Shown here: piece after piece, positions 17,164-26,287 of the stretch
How the letters are laid out: every line of letters starts with the position of its first letter
Numbering within the stretch: the first letter of the stretch is position 1
Assembly (NCBI GenBank): GCA_020438215.1
Contig: JAGQUX010000015.1
Coordinates: 1 to 60,393, forward strand
Length of the DNA: 60,393 nt
Source: Armatimonadota bacterium
GTDB taxonomy: Bacteria > Armatimonadota > Fimbriimonadia > Fimbriimonadales > Fimbriimonadaceae
Direction: 5' to 3'
Notes under the pieces: model-generated
Told to the model about the DNA's origin: nothing
What the model saw: only the letters and a program-made list of their open reading frames with translations
The model's database searches: none
Position numbers and translations under genes: made by a program

Positions 17164-18390
17164 ATGGCGCACAACGAGTCCATTGTTGAACCTTCCGAAC
17201 CCCTAAAAAGCCGCGATCTCGCTAACATTCGCAAAGAGGTCTCGGAAGGTGCGTTCCTTACCCGCGAGTACATCTGGATGAATGTACTGGCGACGGTTGT
17301 GGCTTCGTATGGACTTTTGCAAAACTCAACTGCCGTTGTCATTGGTGCGATGCTTATCGCATTGCTCCTTGGCCCAATCAATGGGCTTGCATTGGCGCTC
17401 AATGATGGAGATTGGAAACTCCTCAATAAAGCACTGATCGCTGAAGGGGTCGGCGTTGGCTTAGTCCTTCTTGTTTCCGTATTCATTGGGCGGATTCATA
17501 CGGATGTGACAGTCGGAACCGAGATTCTTTCCCGAACTTCTCCAAACATACTTGATCTCTTTATCGCACTAGCCGGTGGCGCAGCAGGAGCATATGCCCT
17601 CGTCTCCCCAAAACTCAAAGCGGGGATTGTTGGTGTCGCGATCGCCACCGCTCTCGTTCCTCCGCTGAGCACGGCAGGCATCATGTTTGCCCGTGGAGAG
17701 CATCGCCTCGCTGCTGGTGCGTTTCTACTTTTCGTTGCCAACTTGGTGGCGATCCAGTTTGCCGCCAGCGCAGTGCTTTGGATCAATGGACTACACCAAC
17801 AAGTCGAGTCAAAGAGCCTGCTCGAACTCTTTCGGCGTAACGGATTTTCGCTCACTCTTCTCCTTGGCTTGGCCATATTTCTCTTTTACAATTTCCAGAA
17901 ATCAATTGCCGTCAAAGTTCTTGACACAACAGTTCGATCAAATCTTGAGCGTTCAGTACCAGTCATCCGGTTCGGGGCGAGCCTGGTGGATATCAATGTT
18001 GTGGAAGAAAAAGAAGTCATTCGAGTTTATGCTGTGGTTCGGACTCCTGTTTCCATTGATCCATCGGAAGTCGATAAGTTAGAACGGCTCCTTGTCCCTG
18101 TTGATAAGAGGCCGTATGCACTCAACATCCGTTCAATCATCACTAAGGAAGCTACGAAGGACGGCTGGCTTCATATTGATCAACAGGACAACAATCCGCC
18201 CGCAACAAATTCGAGCAATTCGGCTCCGCCAAAACAAGAAGAGAACTCCCCAGTTGAAGAGCCCTCTTCTCGCACTGAACCGATTGATCAGTTTCCGCCC
18301 GATAACTCAGGGTCAGAATCCGGCTCAGACTTCCCTGCCGATGCTTCCGGTGAATCCGGGATTGAATCAGCGGGAATTACCGGTCAATAA
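17164..18390 (+). CDS. DUF389 (TIGR00341-like) membrane protein
   Basis: A 408-residue integral membrane protein. Residues about 20-240 match DUF389, with SEGAFLTREYIWMNVLATVVAS-type start, VIGAMLIALLLGPINGLALAL and KAGIVGVAIATALVPPLSTAG. Five or six membrane segments are apparent. A soluble domain of about 90 residues follows, then a low-complexity tail rich in Ser, Pro, Glu and Gly (about 345-408). The function of DUF389 is not established. It diverges from the BNR gene across about 100 bases and its 3' end overlaps the convergent phosphoesterase by 14 bases. A TATATT box lies 12 bases before the ATG. Confidence 0.9.
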   Translation: MAHNESIVEPSEPLKSRDLANIRKEVSEGAFLTREYIWMNVLATVVASYGLLQNSTAVVIGAMLIALLLGPINGLALALNDGDWKLLNKALIAEGVGVGLVLLVSVFIGRIHTDVTVGTEILSRTSPNILDLFIALAGGAAGAYALVSPKLKAGIVGVAIATALVPPLSTAGIMFARGEHRLAAGAFLLFVANLVAIQFAASAVLWINGLHQQVESKSLLELFRRNGFSLTLLLGLAIFLFYNFQKSIAVKVLDTTVRSNLERSVPVIRFGASLVDINVVEEKEVIRVYAVVRTPVSIDPSEVDKLERLLVPVDKRPYALNIRSIITKEATKDGWLHIDQQDNNPPATNSSNSAPPKQEENSPVEEPSSRTEPIDQFPPDNSGSESGSDFPADASGESGIESAGITGQ

Positions 18391-19927
18391 CGATCCCTTT
18401 GGTTGCAAAGCTCGTGCGGCCAAACATATCCGTCGTGCGAACATGGATGACCAGCACGCCCGCATCCGCTTCCCGAACCGGAATTGTTGACTTCCAAAGG
18501 TGGGTGGAATTCTCCGGTGCGCTCAGAGTTCTCCAGGGTGTTTTCAGTTCCTTGTCACGCTCGTATGTCTCGGTATATGTAGGATCTTTCTCGAGAGTTT
18601 TGGTCATCGGAATCCAAGTCCCTTCGTTGCCGAATTTGATCTCGACCTTCGATCGATCTGATCCAGCAAAGACATTAGCGTACACCGTCGTCCCGCGAAT
18701 CTGGCCCTCCTTCAATCGATCAGGTGCGATGATATCCATCTGATAGCTGGCATGACGCCGCGCGGCACGGAACTCAATGTTGTACTGGTTACCGTCGAAG
18801 TGGAACAGGCTGTATCCGTTTGGGGCACCGTCCCGCATCGTAGTGTGAGGAATACCTTGCTCGTCGGGAGCACCACTCCACCAACTTCCCGATGTCGTCA
18901 CATTGACAACGTGGTGATGCGGTTCTTTCCCGTGGAATCCATCTTCTTCACCAATGAAGTGATGTCGCTGAGTGTGCGTATGCGCTGAAACCGACATCGC
19001 AAACGGGCGATCCTTGATGAGATCGTAGAGGGCTTGGCGATCTTCGACATCCACCAACGGGACATGCATTGAAATCACTACAAGGTTGTTCGTTGGCACG
19101 TTGTCAAGATCTTTCTTGACCCAAGCAAGTTGTTCCTCGCCGAGTTTGCCAGTGTAACGACCGCGATCTTCGGCATCTCGGCTCCACCAAACGTCGTCCA
19201 GGGTGATGAAGTGCACCTTGCCCCAGTTCCAAGAATAGTAGTTCGGGCCGTAGATCAGTTCATATGTTTCGTCGGAGTGCTTATCATCCTTCGATTCGTA
19301 GTTCATGTCGTGGTTACCAATGACGTTGTACCAAGGCACCCCGAGCATAGAGATCGACTTGTTCAAGGGAACAAAGGTGTCGAGGTTATCGAAAGCAATG
19401 TCACCCAGCGTCACACCAAAAACGGCATTGTGCTTGCCCACCAGTGGCTCAACAATATCCTTGCGAACATAGTCCACCTCTCGCTGATCTCGCGGCTGTG
19501 GGTCACCGAAGAACAGCGCCGTGAAGGCATTCCCCTCGCGAGAGCGATAGAGCGGGAAATCAATACTCTTAGGAAGCGGGCCAGTCGGTTCAACCCCTTT
19601 GAACCGGTAGTTGTCATCCGGAGAGCCGTTCGGCTTGTGGTGGTAATAGAATTTTGGGAGTTGATGCTCGGTCACCGGAGTCATCCACCCAGATGGCTTG
19701 ATGACAAAGAACGTTATGTCATCGCCACGAAGCGGCATACTCCATCGCCCCTGAGAATCGGTACGGACGATCTCCATTTGATCGGAAACGAGAACGCCTC
19801 CGATTCCCCGTTCATTAAAGTCCCGAACACCGTTTTGATTGCGATCTTCGTACACAACCCCCTGCGCCATTGGGGTTTGTACGCCAGGATTCAAAGCGAG
19901 AAGGCCAGCAAGTGCAAGCATTGGCAT
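18377..19927 (-). CDS. Exported calcineurin-like metallophosphoesterase
   Basis: A 516-residue secreted phosphoesterase in three parts: an N-terminal SdrD/B-like beta domain (GVVYEDRNQNGVRDFNERGI), a central metallophosphatase domain with the full metal-binding series FFGDPQ, GDIAFDN, GNHD, MHVPL and SAHTHTQ, and a C-terminal beta domain. This MetallophosN-core-MetallophosC layout is shared with bacterial exported phosphodiesterases of varied substrate. A GTG at 19933 is possible, but I prefer ATG 19927 because TATAGT ends 7 bases upstream of it. The 3' end overlaps DUF389 by 14 bases. Confidence 0.92.
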   Translation of the reverse strand: MPMLALAGLLALNPGVQTPMAQGVVYEDRNQNGVRDFNERGIGGVLVSDQMEIVRTDSQGRWSMPLRGDDITFFVIKPSGWMTPVTEHQLPKFYYHHKPNGSPDDNYRFKGVEPTGPLPKSIDFPLYRSREGNAFTALFFGDPQPRDQREVDYVRKDIVEPLVGKHNAVFGVTLGDIAFDNLDTFVPLNKSISMLGVPWYNVIGNHDMNYESKDDKHSDETYELIYGPNYYSWNWGKVHFITLDDVWWSRDAEDRGRYTGKLGEEQLAWVKKDLDNVPTNNLVVISMHVPLVDVEDRQALYDLIKDRPFAMSVSAHTHTQRHHFIGEEDGFHGKEPHHHVVNVTTSGSWWSGAPDEQGIPHTTMRDGAPNGYSLFHFDGNQYNIEFRAARRHASYQMDIIAPDRLKEGQIRGTTVYANVFAGSDRSKVEIKFGNEGTWIPMTKTLEKDPTYTETYERDKELKTPWRTLSAPENSTHLWKSTIPVREADAGVLVIHVRTTDMFGRTSFATKGIVIDR

Positions 19928-19934
19928 GCTCACT

Positions 19935-19940
19935 ACTATA
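19935..19940 (-). promoter_or_regulatory. TATAGT -10 box, leaderless spacing before the phosphoesterase
   Basis: TATAGT on the minus strand ends 7 bases before ATG 19927, so transcription should begin at the start codon. It also helps choose between GTG 19933 and ATG 19927. Confidence 0.5.
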
Positions 19941-19992
19941 CTGACCTTTCCCTGCTGTTGTCTTTTGTGAGGATTATGGAGATGTTAAAAAC

Positions 19993-22200
19993 TCATCTCA
20001 CAGGAGGAGGTACGTTACCTCCGCCACCCAGGGTTCCAAATTGCATTCTTTTAGCCGCTTCTTGTCCAGCAGCAATTGCAGCAGTAATCGCAGGAGGCAA
20101 TTGGTTTGCCGCCATAAGTGCCGTTCCAGGAACAACCCAGGCGTCCACTTGATCAGTTTCATCACCCTGCCCCTGTGGAGTAATCAGCTTGATATTGATG
20201 GTGCGACCTTCCGCTAACTGGAACCGGTCATAAACAGGAAGGTTAATGTTCTGGTTCGCCATTTGAGAAGACATCCCTTGCGCTACACCAATGGCTTTCG
20301 GGCTCATAAACTCACCGCCTTTAGAATTACCAAGTCGCGCATACAGAAGTTGCTTCGCGTTTTGTTGGAATTCAACGCCGATCGTTTGCAGGCTTGCATT
20401 AGCGTAGAAAACAGTGGACTCTCGCTGATAATCAGTCAGCTTTGGCTGATTCTGCTCACCTGGGCCACCGGTCGTCATGGAGATCGCCATGCCTTCCCCC
20501 ATAATCATCGGCCCAGAAGGACGATTAAGGAGCATCTGCCACAAAATCTGTTGGTCTGCCGAAGTCATCTGATTCATTGCCCGAGATGCTTTGCCTTCTG
20601 GCATTTGATCCAAATTGACATTCGCGTGACCATACAGTCGAAGTAGATCGCGGTGCGCCGGTGGTATCTGTAGCAAGCCACTCGCTTCTGTTGGGGCAAA
20701 CATCCGAAGAAACTCAAAGCTCATGCCCGACTTGCCTTCTCGAGCCATTTGCTCAGCAAACTGAATACGATTGACGAGTCGCAAATAGCCAGACTGCGCA
20801 ACCTGCATTTGGGTTTGTAACCAAGATCGGGAAACGCGTGAGTTTGCCTCACGCTCTGTATCCATCGCACGGAACAACAGCGCATTTCCATCTTCAACAG
20901 CTACAACATCTGCCTTCTCGCAAGCCTCTTTCAACACTTCAGTAGAAGGCTGTGCTTGGTTAATCAGCTGCCCCAAGTTAGTAAACAAGTCGTCTGTCGG
21001 TATTGCAACCAAGTCCTTCTTGGATACTCTCGCCGCGGCGATGAGAGTCTCGCTAACAAACGTAGATAGCGGTTCAATTTGGGCAGGTTGAGCCAATGCT
21101 CTTTGCGCTACTTCTGACACCAGCGGAAGCTGGGCTGGCGAGCCAAGTCGAACGTTGATATCTTCATCCTCTACCCGCATTCGGAATGCCATTTCATTGA
21201 CTTCGCGGCCACCGTCTGTGGATTGCCCATAACGCAGGCTCTTGATGATTTCAGCAGAGAGGGGACTGATTTCAAAATTGGATTCTTCCCAGAGAGACTT
21301 GATCTCGCGTCGCTTGGGGATTATCGAACCTGCCGCCTGAGCCACGTTTTTCCCGGAACGGTCATAACCGGTTACCGATACAGAGAAGCCTTCCCCGCCT
21401 GGGAATCGGTAGACCGAAACCAAAAAGTGCGACACCGGCTTGGCCACACCACTCAAATCTAATGCGCCACCAATCCTCACCTTTGCTTCAAGCGGAGTAT
21501 AAGATGCGGCGATCTTAGCAACTTGGTTGATACGTGCATTGGTTAAGCCGAGAGCAGCAGACATATCAAATCCAAAGGCGGATTGTAATCGCGTAGGTTG
21601 TGAAGAAAAGACAACACGCTGTCCCGCTTCAATCTGAGCAAGCCGATTGGGAGAAATTCGACGTAAGAACTCTTGCAAGAGAGGCTGTGCGGTTGAGGCT
21701 CCACCAGCACCACCCATGAACACCTCAACATCCCCAGCAGCACCGGGCATATTCAGTTGGTCAGCAAGGTCTTGAATCTGTTTCCGTTGCGCTTCTACTT
21801 TTTGCCGAATGCCTGCTTCGCTCCAATCATCTGAGTTGGTCTTCGCTAGGTTTTCCTTGATATTCGCCGCAATTCGAGATGCGTAGTCATTCAGCTTTTC
21901 TTGCCGGAAAGTGTTTGTGTTTGCTTTGTTCGGCGCCAGCGCCCATCCCGAACCACTGTTCGACCAGGTTCCACCTGTAACTTTGGCAAGCAGATCACGG
22001 AAGCGATCTTCTTCCATATCCGTCACATTCGCAATGAGCGGCTCATTTTTCAGATAGCCGGTGGCGGTGTACTCCGTTCCAGTGGCAGCCGACCACTTTT
22101 TGAGGGCAGAATCGATGGACTCGGCCCGGGATAGCAGATCGTGTCCGGCCAGTGCCGACATCGCTAAAGACAAGGTAATTCCAAATGTCAAAACACGCAT
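19993..22200 (-). CDS. Large exported protein with STN-like N-terminus, unknown function
   Basis: A 735-residue protein with a signal peptide (MRVLTFGITLSLAMSALAG). The first mature 70 residues (SIDSALKKWSAATGTEYTA, then NVTDMEEDRFRDLLAKVTGG) resemble the secretin/TonB short N-terminal fold, in which a small domain precedes a repeat of helices and strands. The remainder is Gln/Ala/Met-rich with helical stretches and a Gly/Pro end (GGGGNVPPPVR). I do not recognise a family. No pilus or secretion genes are adjacent, so a secretin role is not supported. The gene appears to be transcribed alone, diverging from rpsB. Confidence 0.65.
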   Translation of the reverse strand: MRVLTFGITLSLAMSALAGHDLLSRAESIDSALKKWSAATGTEYTATGYLKNEPLIANVTDMEEDRFRDLLAKVTGGTWSNSGSGWALAPNKANTNTFRQEKLNDYASRIAANIKENLAKTNSDDWSEAGIRQKVEAQRKQIQDLADQLNMPGAAGDVEVFMGGAGGASTAQPLLQEFLRRISPNRLAQIEAGQRVVFSSQPTRLQSAFGFDMSAALGLTNARINQVAKIAASYTPLEAKVRIGGALDLSGVAKPVSHFLVSVYRFPGGEGFSVSVTGYDRSGKNVAQAAGSIIPKRREIKSLWEESNFEISPLSAEIIKSLRYGQSTDGGREVNEMAFRMRVEDEDINVRLGSPAQLPLVSEVAQRALAQPAQIEPLSTFVSETLIAAARVSKKDLVAIPTDDLFTNLGQLINQAQPSTEVLKEACEKADVVAVEDGNALLFRAMDTEREANSRVSRSWLQTQMQVAQSGYLRLVNRIQFAEQMAREGKSGMSFEFLRMFAPTEASGLLQIPPAHRDLLRLYGHANVNLDQMPEGKASRAMNQMTSADQQILWQMLLNRPSGPMIMGEGMAISMTTGGPGEQNQPKLTDYQRESTVFYANASLQTIGVEFQQNAKQLLYARLGNSKGGEFMSPKAIGVAQGMSSQMANQNINLPVYDRFQLAEGRTINIKLITPQGQGDETDQVDAWVVPGTALMAANQLPPAITAAIAAGQEAAKRMQFGTLGGGGNVPPPVR

Positions 22201-22311
22201 AAGACTCTCAACTTCACAAAACTACACAAATTGTGCACTGCCAAAGTTCCCAGGAAACATGACAATTGTTTTGGTACGTCCCAGCACACCCAGTCGGCTT
22301 AGGTTCGCGCA

Positions 22312-22319
22312 GGTACAAT
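22312..22319 (+). promoter_or_regulatory. GGTACAAT -10 box of the rpsB operon
   Basis: GGTACAAT lies about 124 bases before the rpsB ATG. It predicts a leader of about 117 bases, unlike most first genes here. No strong -35 is visible. Confidence 0.45.
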
Positions 22320-22354
22320 CCGAGCCCGAAATTCGAGTCCACACGGAGCGAGTG

Positions 22355-22393
22355 CGCCCTAGGGTTCTGACCTCAAAAAAGTCAGATTGGGCG
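22355..22393 (+). ncRNA. Structured leader of the rpsB operon (putative)
   Basis: Within the predicted rpsB leader, CGCCC (22355-22359) can pair with GGGCG (22389-22393). Inside that, TCTGAC (22366-22371) pairs with GTCAGA (22381-22386) around a CTCAAAAAA loop. Ribosomal-protein S2 operons often carry autoregulatory leaders. That this hairpin is one is an inference. Confidence 0.35.
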
Positions 22394-22442
22394 GTCTGAG
22401 TCACTCATCCGGAGGCACGAAACCCAAAGGAAAAATAAGAAC

Positions 22443-23348
22443 ATGCCAGAACTCAGCATGAAAGAACTCCTGGAAGCCGGAGTCCACTTCGGCCACCAGA
22501 CTCGTCGCTGGAACCCTAAGATGAAGCGCTACATTTACGGCGCGCGCAATGGGATCTATATTGTTGACCTGCACCAAACCATCAAGCTCTTCCAAGATGC
22601 GCTTGACTTTGTGCAACAGATCGTCACCGATGGTGGCACCGTCCTCTTCGTTGGTACGAAGAAGCAAGCTCAAGCGGCTATCAAAGAAGCAGCCACCAAG
22701 AGCGGTCAATACTTCGTTACCGAACGTTGGCTTGGCGGAATGCTGACCAACTGGGACACGATCAGCCAACGAATTCTCCGCTTGAAAGAGCTCGATCGCA
22801 TGCAAGAGGAAGGTTATCTTGATCGACTTCCGAAGAAAGAAGCTCTTAAGCGAATGGAAGAGCGCGATAAGCTCAGCCGCTACTTCGAAGGCATCCGCAA
22901 CATGGAAGAAATGCCGAAGTGCATGGTGATTGTTGATCTCAACAAAGAAGCAATTGCTGTTGCAGAAGCTCGCAACCTGGGTATCCCGATCGTTGCAATC
23001 GTTGACACCAACTGCGATCCAGACATGGCTGACTACGTCATCCCGGGCAACGACGATGCGATCCGCGCAATCCGCATGGTCACCAGCAAGATCGGTGAAG
23101 CGATCGTCGAAGTCAAGCCTTACATGACCGAAGGTGAAGAAGGCGAAGTGGCTGTTAACGAAGATGGCGAACCAGTGGATGGCGATAGCGCAATCCCAAT
23201 GGGCGAATTGGAAGCTGAATTCCTGCGCGGCTACGAAAACACCGACGCACCCAAGGAAGAAGCAAAGAAAGAAGAAGCTCCTGCGGCTGAGCCAGTAGAA
23301 GCTCCAGCTGAAGAAGCAAAGACCGAAGAGGAAACACCCTCTAATTGA
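22443..23348 (+). CDS. rpsB: 30S ribosomal protein S2
   Basis: A 301-residue S2. The core (1-235) shows [30 protein letters not shown] and the [12 protein letters not shown] segment. After it comes an acidic low-complexity tail of about 60 residues ([20 protein letters not shown]), longer than in E. coli S2. S2 is a late-assembling protein of the small subunit. AAGGA lies upstream of the ATG at slightly long spacing. It is the first gene of the conserved rpsB-tsf-pyrH-frr-uppS unit and has a structured leader that may give feedback control. Confidence 0.97.
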   Translation: MPELSMKELLEAGVHFGHQTRRWNPKMKRYIYGARNGIYIVDLHQTIKLFQDALDFVQQIVTDGGTVLFVGTKKQAQAAIKEAATKSGQYFVTERWLGGMLTNWDTISQRILRLKELDRMQEEGYLDRLPKKEALKRMEERDKLSRYFEGIRNMEEMPKCMVIVDLNKEAIAVAEARNLGIPIVAIVDTNCDPDMADYVIPGNDDAIRAIRMVTSKIGEAIVEVKPYMTEGEEGEVAVNEDGEPVDGDSAIPMGELEAEFLRGYENTDAPKEEAKKEEAPAAEPVEAPAEEAKTEEETPSN

Positions 23349-23357
23349 CTGAACGAT

Positions 23358-24188
23358 ATGGAAATTAGTGCATCTGATGTCATGAAGCTCCGTAAAGAAA
23401 CGGACGCTCCGATGATGGATTGTAAGAAAGCTCTCGTGGAAGCGGGCGGCGACTTTGATAAAGCCAAAGCCATCCTCCGCGAATCGGGCGCGGCGCAAGC
23501 TGCCAAGCGTGCAGACCGCACCACCAGCGAAGGCATCGCCAAGTTCGTTGTGAGCGAAGACGGCAAAACCGCAGCCGGCGTTATCGTTGAATGCGAAACC
23601 GACTTTGTATCCGGAAACTCGGACTTCAAGCAACTCGTCAACGATATCGTCAACGGTTTCCTTGCCGCTGGTGAAGCAAGCAACGACGTGGAAGTCAACG
23701 GCACCACGGTTGGTCAAATGATCTCCGACGCTGTTGGCAAAATCCGCGAGAACATCCAAATCAGCAAGATGGAAATCATCAAGTCTGCGGATGGATCACT
23801 AGCGGCTTACAACCACCACGATGGCAAAAAGGCTTCCCTGGTGGAATACAAAGGCGGCTCGGCGGATGCGGCAACTCAGGTTGCGATCCAAGTCGTGGCT
23901 TTCAGCCCCGAATTCTTGAAGAAAGAAGACGTACCGGCTGATGTCATCGCCCAAGAAATGGAAACCGAAGTCAACCGGGCAATGAAAGAAGGCAAACCAA
24001 AAGAAGTTGCCGAAAACATTGCTCGCGGTCGCGTGAACAAGCAGTACTTCCAAGAGCGAGTTCTGCTTGAGCAAATGTTCTACGCCGATGGCAAAGTCAG
24101 CGTAAACCAATATCTGAAAGACAATGTCGGTGGAGAAATCTCTGGATACACCCACTACGTTGTTGGACAATCTGGAAAATCTGAATAA
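23358..24188 (+). CDS. tsf: Translation elongation factor Ts
   Basis: A 276-residue EF-Ts, the nucleotide exchange factor of EF-Tu. The N-terminal UBA-like domain contains VMKLRKETDAPMMDCKKAL, and the exchange-core contact ECETDFVSGN (the conserved TDFV) is intact. Two further subdomains and the C-terminal module follow in normal order. It starts 9 bases after the rpsB stop. Length is typical. Confidence 0.97.
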   Translation: MEISASDVMKLRKETDAPMMDCKKALVEAGGDFDKAKAILRESGAAQAAKRADRTTSEGIAKFVVSEDGKTAAGVIVECETDFVSGNSDFKQLVNDIVNGFLAAGEASNDVEVNGTTVGQMISDAVGKIRENIQISKMEIIKSADGSLAAYNHHDGKKASLVEYKGGSADAATQVAIQVVAFSPEFLKKEDVPADVIAQEMETEVNRAMKEGKPKEVAENIARGRVNKQYFQERVLLEQMFYADGKVSVNQYLKDNVGGEISGYTHYVVGQSGKSE

Positions 24189-24197
24189 AGGAAAGCA

Positions 24198-24920
24198 ATG
24201 AGCGAAATCAAGTACAGCCGAGTTCTTCTTAAGATCTCCGGTGAAGCCCTTGGGGGCAAAGCCGGATTTGGTCTCGAAACCGAAACACTTGATTACATCG
24301 CTCAAGAAATCGCCGCCGTCCACAATCTCGGAGTGCAAGTCTGCGTGGTTGTGGGGGGCGGCAACTTTATTCGGGGGAGCGCATTCTCAGTCAAAGGCGG
24401 CATTGATCGCACCGTTGCTGACCACATGGGAATGATGGGCACCGTGATGAACGGTCTTGCTCTCCAAAGTGCGATCGAAAATGCTGGCGTCCCCACTCGG
24501 GTGCAAAGCGCAATTACGATCTCGGAAGTTGCCGAGCCGTTCATTCGTCGCCGAGCCGTGCGGCATATGGAGAAAGGACGTGTTGTTGTCTTTGCGGCAG
24601 GAACTGGGAACCCCTACTTCACCACCGATACCGCTGCTGTCCTCCGCGCACTGGAAACAGACTGCGAAGTGCTGATGAAAGCCACAAAGGTGGACGGCAT
24701 CTACAACAAAGACCCCAAGAAGCACGACGATGCGGTCAAATACGATCACCTGACATTCGATCAGGCGATCAGCGAGAAGCTTGGAGTCATGGATCAAACC
24801 GCATTTACCATGTGCCAAGAGAACAAACTCTCCGTTGTGGTGCTGGATATGGGCAAACCAGGCGGAATGAGCCGGGTCGTTAAGGGTGAAATTGAGGGAA
24901 CCCTGGTCACCAGCGACTGA
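24198..24920 (+). CDS. pyrH: Uridylate kinase
   Basis: A 240-residue bacterial UMP kinase of the amino-acid-kinase fold, which makes UDP for nucleotide and cell-wall synthesis. It shows RVLLKISGEALGG at the start, CVVVGGGNFIRG for substrate binding and TVADHMGMMGTVMNG. GAGTGNPYFTTDTAAVLRA and KATKVDGIYNKDPKK also match. AAAGGAAAGCA gives a good ribosome site before the ATG. It sits 9 bases after tsf. Confidence 0.97.
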   Translation: MSEIKYSRVLLKISGEALGGKAGFGLETETLDYIAQEIAAVHNLGVQVCVVVGGGNFIRGSAFSVKGGIDRTVADHMGMMGTVMNGLALQSAIENAGVPTRVQSAITISEVAEPFIRRRAVRHMEKGRVVVFAAGTGNPYFTTDTAAVLRALETDCEVLMKATKVDGIYNKDPKKHDDAVKYDHLTFDQAISEKLGVMDQTAFTMCQENKLSVVVLDMGKPGGMSRVVKGEIEGTLVTSD

Positions 24921-24951
24921 AATTGATCAGAATTAACTCAGGAACGGAATC

Positions 24952-25512
24952 ATGAGCGTACAAGAAGTTTTAAAAGATGCTGAATCGCGGATGAAAGGTG
25001 CAGTGGAAGCCACTATGAAGGACTTCCAAAAGATTCGCACCGGTCGGGCAAACCCGCAAATCCTGGAGACAGTTACGGTGGACTACTACGGAACGGAAAC
25101 CCCGGTCACCCAAGTTGCCACCATTAATGTCCCCGAACCGCGCCAGCTCATGATTACACCCTACGAGAAGTCTCTTCTCGCCGTAATTGAGCGAGCAATT
25201 CTTGCCAGCGATCTGGGTGTTCAACCGAACAACGATGGTACGAACATCCGCATCAACTTCCCGCCGATGACGGAAGATCGCCGCAAAGATTTGGTCAAGC
25301 AAGTGGCTTCCCGCTCAGAGGAAGGGTGTGTTGCCGTCCGCAACGTTCGCCACAGTGCCATCAACAGTCTTCGCGAAATGCAAAAGAACAAAGAGATCAC
25401 CGAAGACGATCTGAAAAGTGCGGAAAAGCGAGCTCAAGATTTGACCGACAAATACGTCGCTGAAACCCACGATGTCCAAAAGAAAAAAGAAACGGAAGTG
25501 ATGGAGATTTAG
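24952..25512 (+). CDS. frr: Ribosome recycling factor
   Basis: A 186-residue RRF that splits the post-termination ribosome together with EF-G. The family text is clear: FQKIRTGRANPQILE, VDYYGTETPVTQVATINVPEPR, NDGTNIRINFPPMTEDRRKDL and the long helix ending ETEVMEI. The length is standard. It is fourth in the rpsB operon with AGGAACGG upstream of the ATG. Confidence 0.97.
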   Translation: MSVQEVLKDAESRMKGAVEATMKDFQKIRTGRANPQILETVTVDYYGTETPVTQVATINVPEPRQLMITPYEKSLLAVIERAILASDLGVQPNNDGTNIRINFPPMTEDRRKDLVKQVASRSEEGCVAVRNVRHSAINSLREMQKNKEITEDDLKSAEKRAQDLTDKYVAETHDVQKKKETEVMEI

Positions 25513-25537
25513 TCTCCCACTTCTGGACAAATCTCTC

Positions 25538-26287
25538 GTGGCATCTATCGCGCAAAACGATATCCAACAGCGTGCGCTCCAGGCCGGAATTGACCTGGAG
25601 CAACTTCCACGTCATATCGCCATCATCATGGATGGGAACGGGCGTTTTGCAACTGGTCAAGGGCTGAAACGGCTTTGGGGGCACACCCAAGGCTACATGA
25701 CTCTCCGCGATGTCTTGTTGGACTCCGCGAAGCTGGGTATCGAATATCTGACCGTATACGCCTTCTCCGCCGAGAACTGGCGCAGACCCGAAGACGAAGT
25801 CAAGGGCTTGATGAAGCTCATTGAGGAGGCGGCTCGGCGAGAAACCAAGGGCCTCATAGAAAACAATGTCCGCGCCAACACCATCGGACGCATCGACGAG
25901 GTTCCTGAGAGCTTGCAGAACGCCCTCAGCGAGATGAAAGCCAAGACGAGTGGCAACACAGGCATTGTGTTCACCCTTGCTATCAACTATGGCGGTCGTG
26001 CCGAAATCACGGATGCCGTCCGCAAGCTGGTGGAATCTGGCACCCCCTCTGATCAAATCAATGAGGAAGCGATTAGCCGGGCTATGTACGACCCCAGCCT
26101 TCCAGAGCCTGATCTGATGATTCGCACCGCGGGCGAATTGCGATGGAGCAACTTCCTGATCTGGCAGGCTGCTTATTCAGAGCTATTCGTGACCGATGTC
26201 ACTTGGCCCGAATTTGGAGCCGATCAACTTATTGAAGCGGTTGTGCAATACCAAAAGCGCACGCGAAAATTCGGCGGTCTCGCCTAG
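25538..26287 (+). CDS. uppS: Undecaprenyl diphosphate synthase (cis-prenyltransferase)
   Basis: A 249-residue cis-prenyltransferase that makes the C55 lipid carrier for peptidoglycan and surface glycans. It shows HIAIIMDGNGRFA with the catalytic Asp, LTVYAFSAENWRRP, AINYGGRAEI and the DLMIRTAGELRWSNFLIWQ pocket. No ATG precedes the domain; the start is GTG 25538, 25 bases after frr. In the IIMDGNGRFA motif the usual W after R is F. The stop shares the bases CTAG with the stop of the convergent GNAT gene. Confidence 0.96.
   Translation: MASIAQNDIQQRALQAGIDLEQLPRHIAIIMDGNGRFATGQGLKRLWGHTQGYMTLRDVLLDSAKLGIEYLTVYAFSAENWRRPEDEVKGLMKLIEEAARRETKGLIENNVRANTIGRIDEVPESLQNALSEMKAKTSGNTGIVFTLAINYGGRAEITDAVRKLVESGTPSDQINEEAISRAMYDPSLPEPDLMIRTAGELRWSNFLIWQAAYSELFVTDVTWPEFGADQLIEAVVQYQKRTRKFGGLA

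Noticed and set aside
17062-17172. Longer start of the BNR protein at 17172
   Set aside because: It would place 37 residues before a clean signal peptide and overlap the start of DUF389.
19993-22200. Secretin subunit call for the 735-residue protein
   Set aside because: Only the N-terminal 70 residues look STN-like; the secretin beta-barrel motifs are missing and no secretion genes are adjacent.
22401-23759. 452-residue minus-strand frame across rpsB and tsf
   Set aside because: It is a shadow of codon bias in two certain genes; its residues are Phe/His/Leu-rich as expected for antisense of acidic proteins.
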